This document shows positions 24,415 through 37,325 of a DNA stretch of 60,000 nt, piece after piece. Origin of the DNA: Cryptomeria japonica (Eukaryota > Streptophyta > Pinopsida > Cupressales > Cupressaceae); contig NC_081406.1 in assembly GCF_030272615.1 (NCBI RefSeq), positions 458,146,072-458,206,071 of the forward strand. The letters are read 5' to 3'. A program made the position numbers and the translations under genes. Each line of letters opens with the position of its first letter. Within the stretch, counting starts at the first letter, position 1. Under the pieces are notes generated by a model. That model was not told the origin of the DNA. It made no database searches and was given only the letters and a program-made list of their open reading frames with translations.

Positions 24415-25418
24415 ACAATTTTTCATATTTCAAATCTAATAATTCTCAGATCCAACCATTACTCACTTATATGAATGCCAAATTTTAATTTCATATATCA
24501 AGTGTGTACATATTTTAAAATTTCATCCTAAGACATTTTCACATTATTCAAGAATGTTTTGATAGAACATTGAAAAAATTCTTCTCTTTATTTGCATATG
24601 CATGTCATTCAATCACATCATAAATCAATCTAAAGTTAGCTTTCTTCTATCAATTATCATCCATTATCAAGCTAACACTTAAAGGTACATTCTAGTACAA
24701 AACTTCAATTGGCTTACATTTGCAATATTAGGCACTTGATATAGTGATGTTCATTTTTCTATTGGTGTAAGGGCATGCTTTTGGAAAGTAAAATTCGGCA
24801 ATTTATGAAGTTTTGTAAGTAAGCTTTAGATTGAGTGTGGAAGAGGCAAGATCATGCAATGTCATAAATAGTGCCACAAGTTCTTTATGATTGGTAAAAC
24901 CACATTGTTTGCACATAATAGCAAAAAGATAGAGCACAAATGATTATAGTCAATGTAATGTCCACATGATAGTTGTGCATGAGTGATAGATGACAATCAA
25001 ACAAGATCAATAATTAATTTTGGATGTCATTAGATCATCTAACCAATATTAACTATAACATTTTTAAGATTAGCAATGTATGTTGTGTCTTTAGGGCATT
25101 AGATAAAGTTTATAACTTTTAATGTTGGAGCTTACTACATTGGTAATAAAATTCGGGTTTTAGCCACTGAATTATTTTATAATACCTTTTTGAGCCTAAG
25201 AAACTATGCAATATCTCATTATAAAATTTAATAAGTATTAATTTTGTGTATATAGTCAAGGTCTTGTCATTGTCCTTACAATAGGAGTTGAACCTAAATA
25301 TTCATATAGTCAAGATTGGATATGTATATATTTTATCTATAAATGTCTATTCATTGTTATTTAAGTTATTGAAAAGCATTGTTCTCATACCATCTCCTTG
25401 TTGAACACACCACAAGAA

Positions 25419-25461
25419 TGAGAGGGGAGGGGGGGAAGGGTAGAAGTGGGGGGGGGGGGGA
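25419..25461 (+). repeat. G-rich tract with four G-runs
   Basis: Four successive G-runs (4, 7, 3 and at least 12 G) separated by 1-8 bases meet the general pattern for an intramolecular G-quadruplex. Whether it folds is untested. Confidence 0.7.
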
Positions 25462-26280
25462 TTAGTCTGGACCTAAAAATTTACATAATTTCTAATCTTA
25501 AATTAAAGTTCAAGTCGCAACTATATAAAATTACCGCAATAATAAATCATGAAAGCACAAAGCACAACAAACACATGAGCACAAGATCTAAAACAATCCT
25601 TGGAGTAATTTTTTGGCACATCACTTGGAGGGAAATTTCTGAACAATCCTTATAGGTTGCAAGTTAATGCAATTTGGCAATTTTATGTAATAATGGCTAC
25701 CATAAGAATAATTGGGAGAATAAAAATGGGGGTAATCCAATGGTGCTTGAGGGCCTTGAGACATTTCATGGTCTTGATTAGGAGTTGCATGAACTATATC
25801 ATCAAGTGAAGATTAGATGACTAATTCACATGATTTGATGATGAATACAAATATGCAAGCCATTAGATCAAAGCAAGATCAATGGCCACCATTCTCTTTG
25901 CTAAATTTATATTATAAAATTATAGAAAATAACAAAAAGGAACTTATATAAGATAAATATCATCATAGGGGCATAACATCCTAAGAAGAGTGCATGTCCT
26001 AGGGGGATAGAGGCAAAATAATAATGAAAATGTTGAATTGACAAATGCTACCCCAAATATGAAACCCTTGGCATGAAATATCACACAAGCCTTGTTGTAG
26101 ATTGGGTGAATTCACACAACATGTTAGTGCATGATTTCATCAGGGAGAAACACAATGTAGTCGAACATGATTTTTGTAACAAAGTTGTATGCTTGAATGC
26201 TTTTCTCCATGAATGCATACTTGAACTTGAATTGCTTGATTATGCTTGGTTGAACTTGGTTTTAGAGACTTAGAGTTTGA

Positions 26281-26406
<126 letters not shown>

Positions 26407-28439
26407 GTGTTTATATGTAGCTTTTAAACCTTTTGAAATTTAATTTTCAGGTAAGGTTAATAAAGGTAAGTAAATTCCCACAATTTGCAAAGTCAACATT
26501 CATCTTTTGAATTTTGAGTCTAATTTGTTTGGACAAGGGCACCCCACTCTATTCCTAGAAAAATGAGCCATGAAAAAGGTTGTGAATAGGGTAATGCATC
26601 AGTTTTAAAGAAACAATCGTAAAACTAAGTTGAATTAGGCATAAATTACATGAAAAAATACCAAAGTGGTTCCAAACCTAGTGTCAAATTGTAAAGATAT
26701 ACAATTTACGAGAGTACAATAACTTGTTCAATTTTTTATGTGAAGTTGTTGAACTTTTTTTTTTCATTGTAACTTAGAGGCCTAGTTTGTCCCATCATGA
26801 TCCTTACAGAAATGTATTTTATGGTTTTTGAAAAAACATGACCACTTTTTGTGGCCCCCTTTTTCTCACCATTTTTTTTTTAAATTGTAGTTTAGAAAAT
26901 AAATTTGGCGCATTATAACTCTTATTTTCATACATTTTCAATTTTATAATTCTTTCTTTTTTTAAAAGAAAAAAATGGCCACTTAAGAGCCCCATTTGGC
27001 CCCCCATTTTCATACACTTACTCCTAATGAAATCTTATATATAGATAGTCCCCTATGGAACATATAAGATTCTTTTTATATCTCCCTCAACCACAGTTTT
27101 TAATGCTTCTATTTTCTAATGACTCTAGTGTGACTTGCTTTCTCAATCATTTTGTCTTTTTGTTTTGTTTTCTTTTTTATCTTTTTATCTTGGGTTTTCT
27201 CACTAACTTGTCCTACATCCTTTTTGGTTATAGAAAATATGTATTGTCTCAATTATGCCTATAATCAATCTGATATTTTAATTAAATTCTATCTAATTAT
27301 TAATAGAGTAAGAGAAGGTCCTTATTTGTGACTTTAATTACCAAAGAAAGGAGCATAAAAGCTTCAAATCTCAACTAATAATGTTAGATGGGTCATCATA
27401 TTTTAGATTATTCTCATCTTGTACTTTTACAAACATTTTTAATATTTTCAATTTAATCATGATATATTGTTGTTTAATGTGCTTGATGTATGCAAAATAG
27501 TAGATTGACCTTTTTTTATGTTAATATTTTACTTGTGGACTAAGCTCCACTTATTCTTTCTTAATATTTTGATTTTTCTTTGGAACCCATTTGAAATTAG
27601 CATCTTCAAATAAGGTGGCATCAAGATTGGTGAATTTTGCTTCCTTATTTTTCTTTGGAGCATAAATATGGAATCTTCCATGTTTTCATACATGGAGGAA
27701 TGAAATTATTATTGTCTACTACTATTTTTTCCCTTTTTACCCTTTTTTTTGTTCTTTTGATATATTCCTTTGGTATAATTAATAAATTCTATATTGGTGT
27801 TCATAAGAAAATTCTATTTAATGTTCCTTACTCTTATAATCATAACAAATGTCACTGAGAGTGTCCAACATAATTTTCAAGTGTGAAGTGACTTGACTCT
27901 AAATTGTAATCATGATCATTTTAATCATTTGGAATATCTTAAAAATATTGTAATTATCACAAAAAAGATTTAACTAATGAATTTTTTCTTTGGTTTCATA
28001 CAAAGTTTCTATTTTATGTTTGTTTCCTTTGCAATCTTATAAATTTCTTTTTTCGAGTGACAACATAATTTTCAAGTTTAAAGTAGTATATATGTATCTC
28101 TCATCACTACTATAATATTCTCTTGGAAAACATAATTTAGACATTGATGTATTAGAGAGGGTATCACAATTACTATTGTAGCAAAGGTCTTCCAAGTAAA
28201 CTACAAAATCTAGCCAATGGAACACGATATGGAAAACTTCACCTATCTCCTTAAACCCCATCTCAAGAGGAAATACAAAACTCTCTAAAGTGTCCACAAG
28301 AACCCCGTTGGCTATGTTTAGACAAACACATAAATAGTTTTATATTTGTTTGATGTTAATTTTTTAATTATATCAAATTATTCTATGCATATGCTATATT
28401 AATTGCCTGGATTAATGTGAATACCTTCACATTGTTGAC

Positions 28440-29852
28440 TGATGGTATGATGAAAGAACAAGGATCCGGTCAACTACTAAGAAGGGGGGGGGGGGGGGGG
28501 GGGGTGAATCACTAGATAGAAAAACTGATAAAACTTCACTAATCTCAAAATCAATCTCTCAAAGTAAACTTAGAACTATCAATGCAATATCTCTGTCAAG
28601 ATAAAAACTGTCAAACTAAATTGGTTGACTGTTACAACAGATAATAGTAATCAACTTGAAACTTATAACCATTCAAATACTTTTATTGACATAAGTAAAA
28701 CTTCATTTCGTATTGCTGTCGGTTATCATGACTTATCAAAGTGGAATAAGTAGTTAAGAAAATCAACCATAGAAACATAACCCAAAAGAAATTCACCACT
28801 TGACACAATATTTTTGACGTGGAAACCCAAATGGAAAAAACTATGGTGAGATGGAACTCACAAGAAATTTTGAACTCTTCTGAAGTTCGCCCTGTTAGGA
28901 GCCAAGCCTATTAAAGCTCTACAAAAACTCCTGTTAAGAACTGATCCTGTTACGAACCACCCGGTCAAGAGATTGACTATAATGCCTTGTTAGAAGCAAT
29001 ACCCTATGAGGAGTAACCTTTGTAAAGGATTTAGAATCCAAACTAATAAATCACCTTGTTAGAGGATTTGAATAACACCAAGCTTGTTAGAGCTTACCCG
29101 GTTAGGGGATTTAACTATTGTAATTGTTAGAAAACAACAAGAGTTTGTTGATATGTTTGAATAGAACTTTATTTGCTTGTTCAGATCCTTTTCACGCTCC
29201 TATCTGCCTTTACTCAAATTGCAGATACATCATCTAGTTTGGCAACCACACATTCAATCCAACTTTTCCAACACACTCAAACTAAACAACTCATCAACCT
29301 TATAAACAAATCAACTAGGTCGGTAACATAACAAAAACTTAATTCTCATAGAGATTACAAAAAATTCGGTTCAAGTATGACCATTGGATTACATAACAAT
29401 CTCTACACATCATTCAAGAAATCCTCAATCGCTCCTTGATCACCGCTTCATCGAACTCAGTAACTCATCATGCAATTTGCATTATATGCAATATACTTGC
29501 TCATTCCCACGACAAAAAAATGTTACCTCAATGCACCAAAATCACTTTGAAACTCTCTTCATACAATATGCATACGTGTTATAATCATTAACACTTGTCA
29601 TCAAATCATAAACCAATATAACCAATTCACCAAACCTAATTGGTTAGGGTTTATCAAAACAACAGGTAGGGTTTACCAATTCAACCCTCCAATACTTAGC
29701 AATATCAGCTCACTCCAAAAAATTTCCTACCGATTACAGTTCCTTCACTTAGCTCTTCCTACCGGTAACAAAACATCATTACAATAATAACATTACTGCT
29801 TAATTGACATCAATAACATATCATTAATGCAATCTTCATGCAAATTCCAACA
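28440..29852 (-). repeat. Copia-1 3' LTR (left copy)
   Basis: 1413 bp. In minus orientation it starts TGTTGGAATTTG and ends ACCATCA. It contains a 21-base G-run (28484-28504, plus strand) followed by GTGAATCA, where the partner LTR has 9 G. Small ORFs are not genes. Confidence 0.93.
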
Positions 29853-29865
29853 ATCTCCCCCTTTG
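29853..29865 (-). other. Copia-1 polypurine tract
   Basis: The minus strand reads AAAGGGGGAGAT directly before the LTR start TGTTGG, the plus-strand primer of reverse transcription. Confidence 0.85.
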
Positions 29866-30213
29866 GCATTGATGGCAATACAAATATCAATACCATTGAT
29901 TGTTGTGATTGTGAATAGGAATCCTGGTTTAGAATTTACCATTGTACTCTCCTTTTCTTCATCTTGTCTTCAATTTGTCTTCAACTACTAGCTAGTTGTA
30001 CATCATACAATTTTTCTCACAATAATCACATAGTTCTTCTCCTCCTTTGACAACAATAACAAATAAAAAGTAAAACAGGCAATGTAAAACTTCATTGTGC
30101 AGCATCAACAACCTAAAACTTGATTCTCCCCCCGTGGAATAACTCCACTTCTACACCAATCTTGCTATAAAATTCTGCAAGTAGCTCCGGGACTGATGTA
30201 CTCTACATCATGC

Positions 30214-30720
30214 TCAATTTACCTCATGAAGGGGTACAACCCCTAACTGACTTCTCAGATACTCAAAAGTAGTCTTAGGAAGATGTTTAGTAAATATATC
30301 TGCAAGTTGCTCCTTGGTAGAAACATTCTCTAAGATCACATCTTTACTTTGCACTTTTTCCCTCAAGAAATGATACTTCAATTCAATGTGCTTGGTTCGT
30401 GCATGCAAGACAGGGTTCTTTGAAATATTTATGACACTAGTATTGTCACATAAGATCTTTACAGGTTTTCTAAACTTCATCTTGAAACCTTCCAAAATGT
30501 ATTTCATCCAGATAGCCTGGGGACAATTCATATAAGCTGCAACATACTCAGTTTCAACAATAGATTGTGAAATACAACTCTTCTTTTTACTACTCCATGA
30601 AACAAGTCTTCCTCCAAGAAAGAATGCTCCATCTATTGTGCTTTTCTAGTCATCAACATTACCTGCCCAGTCTGCATTTGTGTACACCTTCAAATCAAAG
30701 TTTCCTCCATATGGATAGCA
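30214..30720 (-). pseudogene. Copia-1 RNase H domain
   Basis: Conserved words are VYTNADWAG (start of the domain, with Asn replacing one residue of the usual TDADWAG), FLGGRLVSWSSKK, CDNTSVINISKNPV, ARTKHIELKYHFLRE and ADIFTKHLPK, ending shortly after LGVVPLHEVN at the true polyprotein end. In-frame stops break the link to the RT (for example at 30646). RNase H degrades the RNA strand during reverse transcription. Inactive. Confidence 0.9.
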
Positions 30721-31740
30721 TAATCCATAGTCAACAATACCTTTCAAATATCTGAAAATCCTCTTAGTTTCTATCAAATGTGTTTCCTTCGGATTCTTCT
30801 GAAATCTTGCAACTAGACCAACTGCATGAGCTATATCCGCTCTCCTGTGAACAACATATTGCAATTTTCCAATCATTGACCCGTGCTCTTTCTCATCAAT
30901 AGATGTGGCTTCATCTTCCTTAGACAATTTACAACCTGTAACCATTGGTGTCCCAATTGGTTTATAGTCACTCATACCAAATATCTTTAATACCTCTTTC
31001 ACATACTTATACTGTGTGATGAAAATACCACTCTTCATTTGTTGTATTTGCAAACCTATGAATTTTTTTTATCTCCCACTAGAGATATTTCAAACTCACT
31101 TTTCATTTCATTTGCAAAGTTATTGCTCATGTCATCATTTCCTCCAAATATGATATCATCTACAAACACTTCACTAACCAATATTTTATCTCCTTTAGAT
31201 TTAAGATATATTTTGCTATCTTCACTGGTTCTATGAAATCCTATCTTCATTAGGTGTGAATGAAGCCTTTCATACCATGTTCTTGGTGCTATTTTCAATC
31301 CATATAGTGCCTTGTGCAAATTAAATACCATGTCCTTCATGTTTGTTAAAGCATAACCATCTGGCTGCTCAATGTATACTTGCTCTTCTAGTATTCCATT
31401 CAAAAATGCTAACTTTACATCCATCTAGTATACTTTGAATCCTTTATGAGATGCAAAAGCCATTAAAGTTTTGACACCTTCCAGTCTGGCCACTAGTACA
31501 AAAGTCTCACCATAATCTTCTCCTTCTTCTTGTGCATAACCTTTGCAAAACAATCTAGCTTTGTTGCAAACTACAACACCATCTTCATTGAACATGTTCA
31601 TGAAAACCCACTTAGTACCTATTAAATTTTTATTTACCGACCGAGGTACTAGAGTCCATGTGTTGTTCTTCTCAATTTGTTCAAGCTCCTTCTCCATAGC
31701 TTTAACCCAATGATCATCACCAAATGCTTCCTTAGCAGTT
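30646..31740 (-). pseudogene. Copia-1 reverse transcriptase
   Basis: The Copia RT (RVT_2 type) is seen as successive pieces. NTWTLVPR and GTKWVF lie at the start. The palm motif MDVKLAFLNG is preceded by TAG where Gln is expected (near 31425). Then come ALYGLKIAPRTWYE, the catalytic FVDDIIFGGN, and after another break GTPMVTGCKLSKEDE and KLQYVVHRRADIAHAVG. Breaks lie near 31425 and 31056. Once made cDNA from element RNA in virus-like particles; now dead. Confidence 0.92.
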
Positions 31741-32059
31741 TAGGCTCAATAGCAGAGATCATGCAGGAATTTTCTATGATTCTACTTCTGGTTTGCACTC
31801 TAGTATCCTTATCTCCAATAATTTATTTAGGATTTTTATTGAGTCTCACATACCTTGGAATAAGATTATCATTATCTTTGGGTTAATCTTCATTATCATC
31901 ATCTTCTTCCGAGTCTACCTATTCTGGTTGAACTGGTACATCAATATTTGCTTTACCAGTTTAAGGTTTTATAGGTTCTGGTTCCAAAAACAAAATGAAA
32001 GGGTCTTCATCCTTTTTCTCTACATTGGTTTCTCCTGAGACTTCAGGATACTCATCCAC

Positions 32060-33130
32060 TCAAACATCAACACTCTCAATGATTCTTTCTGTCTGGTTGT
32101 TAAAACACTTGTAGGCCTTACTCTTGGTGGAATAAACAAGAAATATACCTTCATCACTTTTAGCCTCAAACTTGCTAATATAGTCACCTCTCTTAATAAA
32201 AAATTTTCTACCAAATATCTTATAATAATCAACATTAGGTGATCTACCATACCAATATTCATAAGGAGTCTTGTCCTTACCTCTTTTTACCAAAATCTCG
32301 TTCATAGTGTAGACAGTTGTGCTGACAGCTTCTCTCCAAAAAGTTTTCGCTACACCTCCTTGTATCAACATTGTCCTAGCAACTTCAACAACTGACTGGT
32401 TGTTTCTTTCTACAATAACATTCTATTGTGGTGTCCTTGGTATAGAAAGTTGTCATTTGATACCATTCTCTTCACAATATCTAGTGAATTCCTAAGAAGT
32501 GAATTCTCCGCCTTGAGTTGTCCTCAGACACTTTATCTTTTTTCCACTCTCCTTTTTAGCTAAGGCCCTGAATGCCTTGAATTTACCAAATGCCTCTATT
32601 TTATCCTTCAAGAATGTGACCCACATCATCCTTGAGCAATCACCAGTGAAGATCATAAAATATCTATCACCTTGAATACTTTTAGTCCTTATTGGTCCAC
32701 ATAGGTCTGTATGAACCAAATCTAATGGTTGCTCTACTGAAAAAGACTTGCTCTTGAAAGTTGAGGATGTCATCTTTCCTAATTAACATTCTTTAGATAG
32801 AGCATTAACCGATTTGTCCAATTGAGGCAAACCTCCCATTGACTTTGACTTACTCACTTTAACAATGTTATCAAAATTCAAATGACAAAATCTCCTATGC
32901 CAAAGACAACTTTCATCTATTTTAGCAATTAAACAGTTGCTAACTTTAGGATTCAGGTGAAACAGGTTACCTTTAGTTTTCTTGCCGGTTGCAATCAGTT
33001 CACCTTTGCTATTATAGATTTTACACATACCATTTTTAAACTCCAATGGATATCCTCTGCCATTGAGTTGGGCAACATTGAACAGATTGTGCTTTAGACC
33101 TTCAACCTAATAGACATCATCTGCACTGCT
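32060..33130 (-). pseudogene. Copia-1 GAG-pre-integrase and integrase
   Basis: GAG-pre-integrase shows LWHRRFCHLNFDNI, followed by the integrase core: HTDLCGP keeps the first catalytic Asp, but the second motif reads RTTQGGEF where RSDRGGEF is usual, losing the catalytic Asp. PRTPQ is followed by a stop where a second Gln is expected, then VERNNQS holds the Glu. The C-terminal part (TPYEYWYGRSPNVDYYKIFG) is open. Stops interrupt the frame at several points. Non-functional. Confidence 0.9.
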
Positions 33131-33216
33131 CTTTCCATTAATAGAAATAGTTCCCTTACCTTTAATCATGCAGGGTGAGTCATTACCAAATCTTACAACT
33201 CCACCATCAAATTCCT

Positions 33217-33582
33217 TCAAAAAAGAAATTTGCTTCGATCACTAGTCATATGATGTGAACAACCACTATCAATGATCCAATCATCAGAATTATCCATGCG
33301 TGAAACTAAAGATTTCTGATCAAATAATTCTTTAATGGCTACAAACACAATGTCTTCATTAGCATCACCATCAGATTCCTCATCAGTGATACCACCATCA
33401 ACTACAATAAGACAATCTCTTTTTCCTTTTCCCTTGTACTTCTTGAACTTGTCTTGCTTGTGCTCATTATCACCATTGGGACAATTACCATCTATGTGTC
33501 CAATCTTGCTGCATGCAAAACATTTTAAAGGTAATTTACCTCTATATTTACCGGTTCCTCTGGGAAACCACTTGGCCAACAA
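33217..33582 (-). pseudogene. Copia-1 zinc knuckle and protease start
   Basis: A CCHC knuckle CFACSKIGHIDGNC (nucleic-acid binding, end of gag) is followed by an acidic linker and the aspartic protease active-site motif WIIDSGCSHHMT. The open stretch is 121 codons. The remainder of the protease lies to the left (about 33050-33215) behind a stop. Confidence 0.92.
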
Positions 33583-35355
33583 AGATTCAATCTAAAATAA
33601 ATTATCTTCATCATTAGCTTGTTTGCTGGATCTAGATTCATAACTATGACTGACATCTCTACTTTTTCTCATAGATGGTTTAGAAATAGAATCTTTAAAT
33701 GGTGATTTAGATTTCTGAACACTACCATCATAACCATTTAATCCAAAAGCAGTAAGTTTACCAATGATGGAATCAAGGGCTACCTTGGTTTTGTCAATAG
33801 ATTTCAACTCCTAAATGGCTGCAACTCAGATAGCGTAGACTAGTAGCAGGATTCTCAATACCCTACTACCTATTGTGGTATCATCCATTTTACCACCAAC
33901 ACCCTTGATCTCACCAACTATCTCTTTTATCCTTTGACCATACTATTGGATATTCTCACCTTTTGCCATCCATATGTCATCAAAATTCCCTCTTAGACTC
34001 CTTCCTTGGCAATATTCACATGTTCATTATCGCTATAAATCTCTTCAATTTTCTTCCATACCTCACGTGCAGTCTCCAGACCATGAACTGTTAGGACCCA
34101 TAGGCAACTGAGAGGGGGGGGGTGAATCAGTTGTCTATTAATTTCAACCCAAATATAACTTAACCAAACTTAATGCCGGTAGATATTTTAGCAGTTAATA
34201 ATAGTACTGGTAAAGTTTAATTCATGAAATAGAAAGACAAATAACATACATAACACATAACACAGTTATTTGTACATGGAAACCCTATAAGGGGAAAAAC
34301 CATGATGGGAAACCTTACCCACAATCAGATGATACTACTATAGATAGTACGTGTGTACAAATGGGGTCTGCACATGCAGAAAGGTCAACTGCCTAGATCT
34401 CATTGCTCAATCACAAAATGGGAGTCACACTGACTACAATTGGATGGTTAAATCCAATGATAATGTACTGCTCAAAATAACATCTTCATATGCTAGATTT
34501 AGTACCAGTTAAGCTCTGTTTGTCTTCCTCATACCTTCCTTAAATCTTCAAATGATGTCTGTGTGTATAGCTCTTCTTATATTCACATATATCTTATTAC
34601 AATCCTTTTCCTTACTCCTCTACATAATCTCACAACTGAGATCTTACATATATACCAAAACCTAAGACTAGATGTGTAGGTCGACTCACTAAGATATTAC
34701 AATAAAATCAATTACAAATGAATCAATATGCAATGCATCATGTCAGCTCAATACATTTACAATAGTAACAAAACATCTCCATAATATGTCATGTTGATCT
34801 GGAATAGATAATGCTTGTTAGTCCATAACCTAGACCTATTTGCCGGTAACAACAAATATGTAAACTCGACTGTACCAATAATCAAATCACCAAAACCAAG
34901 TGTCCAAACAATGTCTTTGACATAACCAAGTAACCTCCAGATGATAACAGATCATCCTTAGTGCCAGTAAACAATATAACTTGTAGGTTAACCAGATACC
35001 GGTGACTGTGCATAAGTCACTGAACATGCCGGTGAACATAACCAAAGATCTCCACAAGGATAAGTGTTGACAAGTGTTGACATCAATGAAAAAACCAATG
35101 CAACACATCCATAATACCAACATGAACATCAACATATTCAGTATCAGATAAAGAATTGATAATAGCCTCTAGTGCTTGATTGTTTTCTTGTTGCTCTTTC
35201 TTCTGATCATCAATCATAATTCCAGTAGGTGCAACATATTGAGTATTAATATGTTCCCAGTATTGATTTCCAAGACACTTGATATAAATTTTCATTCTGT
35301 CACTCCATATCCTATACTTCTCTCTATTAAACTTTAGACCTTCCTTCTTCATCAT
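33583..35355 (-). pseudogene. Copia-1 gag, split by a solo LTR
   Basis: Gag begins near 35355 with MMKKEGLKFNREKYRIWSDRM, reaches EYVDVH at about 35125 and resumes left of the inserted LTR with GLETAREVWKKIEEIY (about 34040-34083). The rest to 33600 is broken by stops. Gag forms the particle shell. The insertion carries a clean 5-bp target duplication, so the split is by transposition and not by deletion. Confidence 0.85.
34089..35122 (-). mobile_element. Solo LTR nested in Copia-1 gag
   Basis: 1034 bp. In minus orientation it begins TGTTGGTATTATGG and ends CCTAACA. The flanks are TGAAC at 34084-34088 and 35123-35127, a perfect 5-bp target duplication. It carries the G-run plus GTGAATCAG (about 34116) and a TGGAAACCCTATAAGGGGAAAAAC variant of the shared LTR block (34277). 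It differs from the LTRs of Copia-1, so it belongs to another family, now reduced to one LTR. Confidence 0.9.
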
Positions 35356-35415
35356 GATTTACAAGATCTTTACCTCAAGTTGTTAGGATTAGACCTTAGA
35401 GGACCTAAGAACCTA

Positions 35416-35427
35416 GCTCTGATACCA
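35416..35427 (-). other. Copia-1 primer-binding site (initiator-Met tRNA)
   Basis: The minus strand reads TGGTATCAGAGC two bases inside the LTR end at 35430. Confidence 0.92.
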
Positions 35428-35429
35428 AT

Positions 35430-36836
35430 TGATGGTATTATGAAAGAACAAAGATCTGGTCAACTAATGAGGGGGGGGGTGAATCAGTAGATATAAAAAT
35501 TGATAAAACTTCATGAATCTCAAAATCAATCTCTCAAAGTAAACTTAGAACTATCAATGCAATATCTTTGTCAAGATAAAAATTGTCAAACTAAACTAGT
35601 TGATTGTTACAACAGATAACAATAATCAACTTGAAACTTATAACCATTCAAATACTTTTACTGACATAAGTAAAACTTCATTTCATATTGTTGTCGGTTA
35701 TGATGACTTATCAAAGTGGAATAAGTAGTTAAGAAAATCAACCATAGAAACATAACCACAAAAACATTCACCACTTGACACTATATTTTTGGTGAGGAAA
35801 CCTGAATGGGAAAAACCATGGTGAGATGGAAGTCACAAGAAATTTTGAACTCTTCTGAAGTTTGCCTTGTTATGAGCCAAGCCTGTTAAAGGTTTACAAA
35901 AGGTCCTGTTAAGAATTGATCCTGTTACGAACCACTCGGTTAAGGGATTGACTATAATGCCTTGTTAGAAGAAATACCTTGTAAGGAGTAACCTTTGTAA
36001 AGGATTTAGAATCCAAGATAATGGATCACCTTGTTATAGGATTTGAATAACACCAAGCTTTTTAGAGCTTACCCGGCTAGGGGATTTAACTACTATAATT
36101 ATTAGAAAACAATAGGAGTTTTCTGATCTGTTTGAATAACACTTCACTTGCTTGTTCAAATCCTTTTCATGCTACTATCTTCCTTTACTCAAACTGCAGA
36201 TACATCATCCAGTTTGGCAACCACACATTCAATTCAACTTTGCCAACACACTCAAACTAAACAAATCATCGACCTTATAAACAAATCAACTAGGTCGGTA
36301 ACACAACAAAAACTTAATTCTCATAGAGATTACAAACAAGTAGGTTTAAGTATGACTGTTGGATTACATAACAATCTCTACACATCATTCAAGAAAGTCT
36401 CGACCGCTCCTTGATCATCGCTTCATCGATCTCAGTAACTCATCACCTACTTTGCATTATATGCAATATACTTGCTCATTCCCAATACAAAAAAAATGTT
36501 ACCTCAACATGCCAAAATCACTTTGAAACTCTCTTCATACAATATGCATATGTGTCATAATCATCACCACTCGTCATCAAGTCATAAACCAATATAACCA
36601 ATTCACCAAAGTTAATTGGTTAGGGTTTATCAAAACAACAAGTAGGGTTTACCGGTTCAACCCTCCAATACTTAGCAATACCAATTCACTCCACAAACCT
36701 TCCTACCAGTTACAGTTCCTTCACTTAGCTCTTCCTATCGGTTACAAAACATCATTACAATAATAACATTACCGGTTAATTGATATCATTGACAACATAG
36801 CATATCATTAATGCAATCTTCATGGAAATGCCAATA
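35430..36836 (-). repeat. Copia-1 5' LTR (right copy)
   Basis: 1407 bp, homologous along its length to 28440-29852 with numerous substitutions. The G-run here is 9 bases (35471-35479). Its outer end reads CCAATA, mutated from CCAACA. Confidence 0.93.
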
Positions 36837-36841
36837 TTGAC

Positions 36842-37325
36842 TATGGAGAAAATAATGACCATAATAATTGTGGTTTAGGATCTCCTTGTAAAATGAAATA
36901 AATAAAGGTACATGAGGAGGTGAAATTTTATGAATAATAGTCATAAATGTTTTTTTGTAGAAGTATGGGAAAAAGGAACAAACATGCAAGTTGTATCCAT
37001 AGGATCTATATCCATAAGTGTATACATCACATAATTAGTTGTATGTTTGAATACCTATTAGTGTTCAATATTTTTAGATTGTGCATGCAATGAAATACTG
37101 TTAGCATATCTTTTTCAATTTCATTCTAGTGGAGCAACCTAGCAATTTCCCTCATGATTCATACAATTCATATGAATTATATTATATTATCAATGAGACT
37201 TACAATTTTATGCTTCAATACCACACAAGTGTATGTATGGTGTAAATTAACTCTATGAAATCTGTAGAGGGATTATTCATTATAACAATCAAATAATCCT
37301 TAAGAGGAATCCACTACATTAATAG
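36842..37325. other. AT-rich flank, no gene recognised
   Basis: Sequence between Copia-1 and the Gypsy LTR. The short ORFs have no recognisable domain. Confidence 0.55.

Larger units (their letters stand above)
28440..36836 (-). mobile_element. Copia-1: full-length, inactive Copia LTR retrotransposon
   Basis: This is an 8.4 kb element on the minus strand with both LTRs (28440-29852 and 35430-36836), TTGAC target duplications (28435-28439 and 36837-36841), an iMet-type primer site (35416-35427) and a polypurine tract (29853-29865). On the minus strand the order is gag, CCHC knuckle, protease, integrase, RT, RNase H, the Copia order. The polyprotein has many in-frame stops and shifts, and gag is split by a solo LTR (34089-35122). 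The many differences between the two LTRs and a changed terminal base (CCAATA at 36836 against CCAACA at 29852) show it is not recent. Confidence 0.95.
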
